Source: Yersinia frederiksenii ATCC 33641
GTDB taxonomy: Bacteria > Pseudomonadota > Gammaproteobacteria > Enterobacterales > Enterobacteriaceae
Assembly (NCBI RefSeq): GCF_000754805.1
Contig: NZ_KN150731.1
Coordinates: 4,679,642 to 4,743,641, forward strand
Length of the DNA stretch: 64,000 nt
Direction: 5' to 3'
Of this stretch, positions 62,774 through 64,000 are shown one piece after another (position 1 is the first letter of the stretch; each line of letters opens with the position of its first letter). The notes beneath the pieces were generated by a model that was given only the letters and a program-made list of their open reading frames with translations, was not told where the DNA came from and made no database searches. The position numbers were made by a program, and so were the translations under genes.

Positions 62774-64000
62774 ATGAGTGAAATACATCAAGACCCGGTC
62801 AAACTGATACTTCCGCTGCGCGAGAAATTCTCCTACGGAATTGGTGATGTGGGGTCCAACCTGCTGCTGTGCGTGGGTACATTATATTTACTGAAATTTT
62901 ATACCGACGTACTGGAAATCCCCGCCGCTTGGGGTGGGCTAATTTTCCTTATTTCCCGCTTTTTCACCGCATTTACTGATATTGGGACTGGCGTGATGCT
63001 TGATAATCGCCGCAATATCGGGCCAAAAGGTAAGTTCCGCCCATTTATTTTGTATGCCTCTATGCCGGTGGCTCTTCTGGTGGTGGCTAACTTTATTGGC
63101 ACACCATTTAGCGTTACGGGCAAGACGATTACAGCCACACTGATCTTTATGAGTTTTGGCTTGTTTTTCAGCATGATGAACTGCTCTTACGGTGCAATGG
63201 TGCCCGCGATGACCAAAAACCCGCAAGAGCGCGCTCAACTTGCTGCCTGGCGTCAAGGCGGGGCGACTGTGGGGTTATTGCTGTGTACGGTGGGGTTTGT
63301 ACCGATTTTGTCGTTATTTGAAGGGCGGGCGCAAACCGGCTACCTGGTGGCTGCTGCCATCTTTGCCTTTGTGGGCATGTTATGTATGTGGTGGTGCTAC
63401 TCCGGTGTGAAAGAGCGCTATGTTGAGTTACCCAAACCGGGGGCGGCCAAACCGGGATTATTGCAATCTTTTAAAGCGATTACCGGCAATAAGCCCTTGT
63501 TTGTTCTCTGTATTGCCAATCTGTGCACCTTGGCAGGCTTTAATATCAAACTGGCAATTCAGATTTATTACACTCAATACGTGCTTAATGATGTGACGTT
63601 GCTGTCCTACATGGGGTTCTTCAGCATGGGCTGTATTTTGCTGGGAGTCCTGTTAGTGCCAACAGTCGTGAAGCGCTTTGGTAAGAAAAACGTCTATTTG
63701 GGTGGGTTGAGCCTGTGGATTCTGGGCGATGCGATGAACTACATGTGGGGCAACACCTCGACGTTGTTTGTCTTGTTCTCTTGTCTGGCCTTCTTCGGTA
63801 CGGCATTTGTTAACAGCCTGAACTGGGCTCTGGTTTCAGACACCGTGGAGTATGGCGAGTGGAAAACCGGTGTGCGCTCAGAGGGGACGGTATATACCGG
63901 TTTTACTTTCTTTCGCAAGATTTCCCAAGGGCTGGCTGGTTTCTTCCCCGGTGTCATGCTGGCTTATATCGGTTATGTGCCTAACGTGGTTCAAGGAGAA
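62774..64000 (+). CDS. yihO: GPH-family sulfoquinovose/glyceride transporter, 3' end missing
   Basis: Inner-membrane sugar:cation symporter, open to the right window edge (409 residues visible of about 465). It matches E. coli YihO: KFSYGIGDVGSNLLLCVGTLY, MMNCSYGAMVPAMTKNPQER, LCIANLCTLAGFNIKLAIQ and ALVSDTVEYGEWKTGVRSEG, with about 11 hydrophobic segments. AGGAGAG precedes the ATG. It would bring sulfoquinovose or its glyceride into the cell. YihP is a close relative, so the symbol is by best resemblance. Confidence 0.9.
   Translation, partial: MSEIHQDPVKLILPLREKFSYGIGDVGSNLLLCVGTLYLLKFYTDVLEIPAAWGGLIFLISRFFTAFTDIGTGVMLDNRRNIGPKGKFRPFILYASMPVALLVVANFIGTPFSVTGKTITATLIFMSFGLFFSMMNCSYGAMVPAMTKNPQERAQLAAWRQGGATVGLLLCTVGFVPILSLFEGRAQTGYLVAAAIFAFVGMLCMWWCYSGVKERYVELPKPGAAKPGLLQSFKAITGNKPLFVLCIANLCTLAGFNIKLAIQIYYTQYVLNDVTLLSYMGFFSMGCILLGVLLVPTVVKRFGKKNVYLGGLSLWILGDAMNYMWGNTSTLFVLFSCLAFFGTAFVNSLNWALVSDTVEYGEWKTGVRSEGTVYTGFTFFRKISQGLAGFFPGVMLAYIGYVPNVVQGE

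Overview
The window looks like chromosomal DNA from an enterobacterium, most likely a non-pestis Yersinia or a close relative. The basis is the proteins I recognise (Cit, Ynb and Yih proteins, MtfA, YaiL, LpxO), the mtfA / tRNA-Asn neighbourhood and the mix of gene types. No species marker such as an rRNA gene is present, so the genus is an inference.

Layout. (1) 1-6047: citrate fermentation operon citC(end)-citD-citE-citF-citX-citG-citT, tightly overlapped, ending in a bidirectional-looking terminator. (2) 6114-9035, minus strand: a three-part TRAP transporter (dctP, dctQ, dctM) with two TATACCC-bounded palindromic repeats. (3) 9460-12849: an EntD-type phosphopantetheinyl transferase, an LpxO-type hydroxylase, YaiL and an RluA-family pseudouridine synthase. 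(4) 13168-25074: a beta-mannan/glucomannan utilisation locus with outer-membrane porin, secreted GH5 mannanase, GH1 6-phospho-glycosidase, ManA, a chb/lac-type PTS with two EIIC proteins, a Mak-like mannokinase and a LacI-type regulator. Two identical 14-bp palindromes, each next to a CRP-like site, lie upstream of its two main promoter regions. (5) 25480-29673: LysR regulator, Cys-nucleophile alpha/beta hydrolase, NepI-like exporter and a cyclophilin-like secreted protein.

(6) 29.85-45.3 kb: an accessory region bounded by two direct copies of a terminator plus tRNA-Asn 3' end; the right copy belongs to an intact tRNA-Asn(GTT). It holds a protein joining a sigma-70 region 4 to a TnsA-like nuclease, a GIY-YIG-like nuclease, an Mrr-like restriction endonuclease, several secreted or lipoprotein genes of unknown function, small redox/stress genes with their regulators, and about eight copies of a roughly 70-bp palindromic repeat that I saw nowhere else in the window. 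I found no integrase or phage structural gene. (7) 45.5-48.5 kb: mtfA, a decayed tRNA-Ser(CGA) gene, a SRPBCC protein and an FNR-box-preceded DUF1120 surface protein.

(8) 48675-54323: a ynbABCD-type membrane-lipid operon with an added PlsC-like acyltransferase and a small membrane protein. (9) 54354-64000: a sulfoquinovose (sulfoglycolysis) cluster with yihW, yihV, yihU, yihQ and yihO orthologues, but with a class II aldolase where E. coli has YihT and an L-fucose-isomerase-like protein where E. coli has YihS. The yihO gene runs off the right edge.

Most striking are the sigma4/TnsA-like fusion protein, the island-restricted palindromic repeat family and the hybrid sulfoglycolysis cluster.
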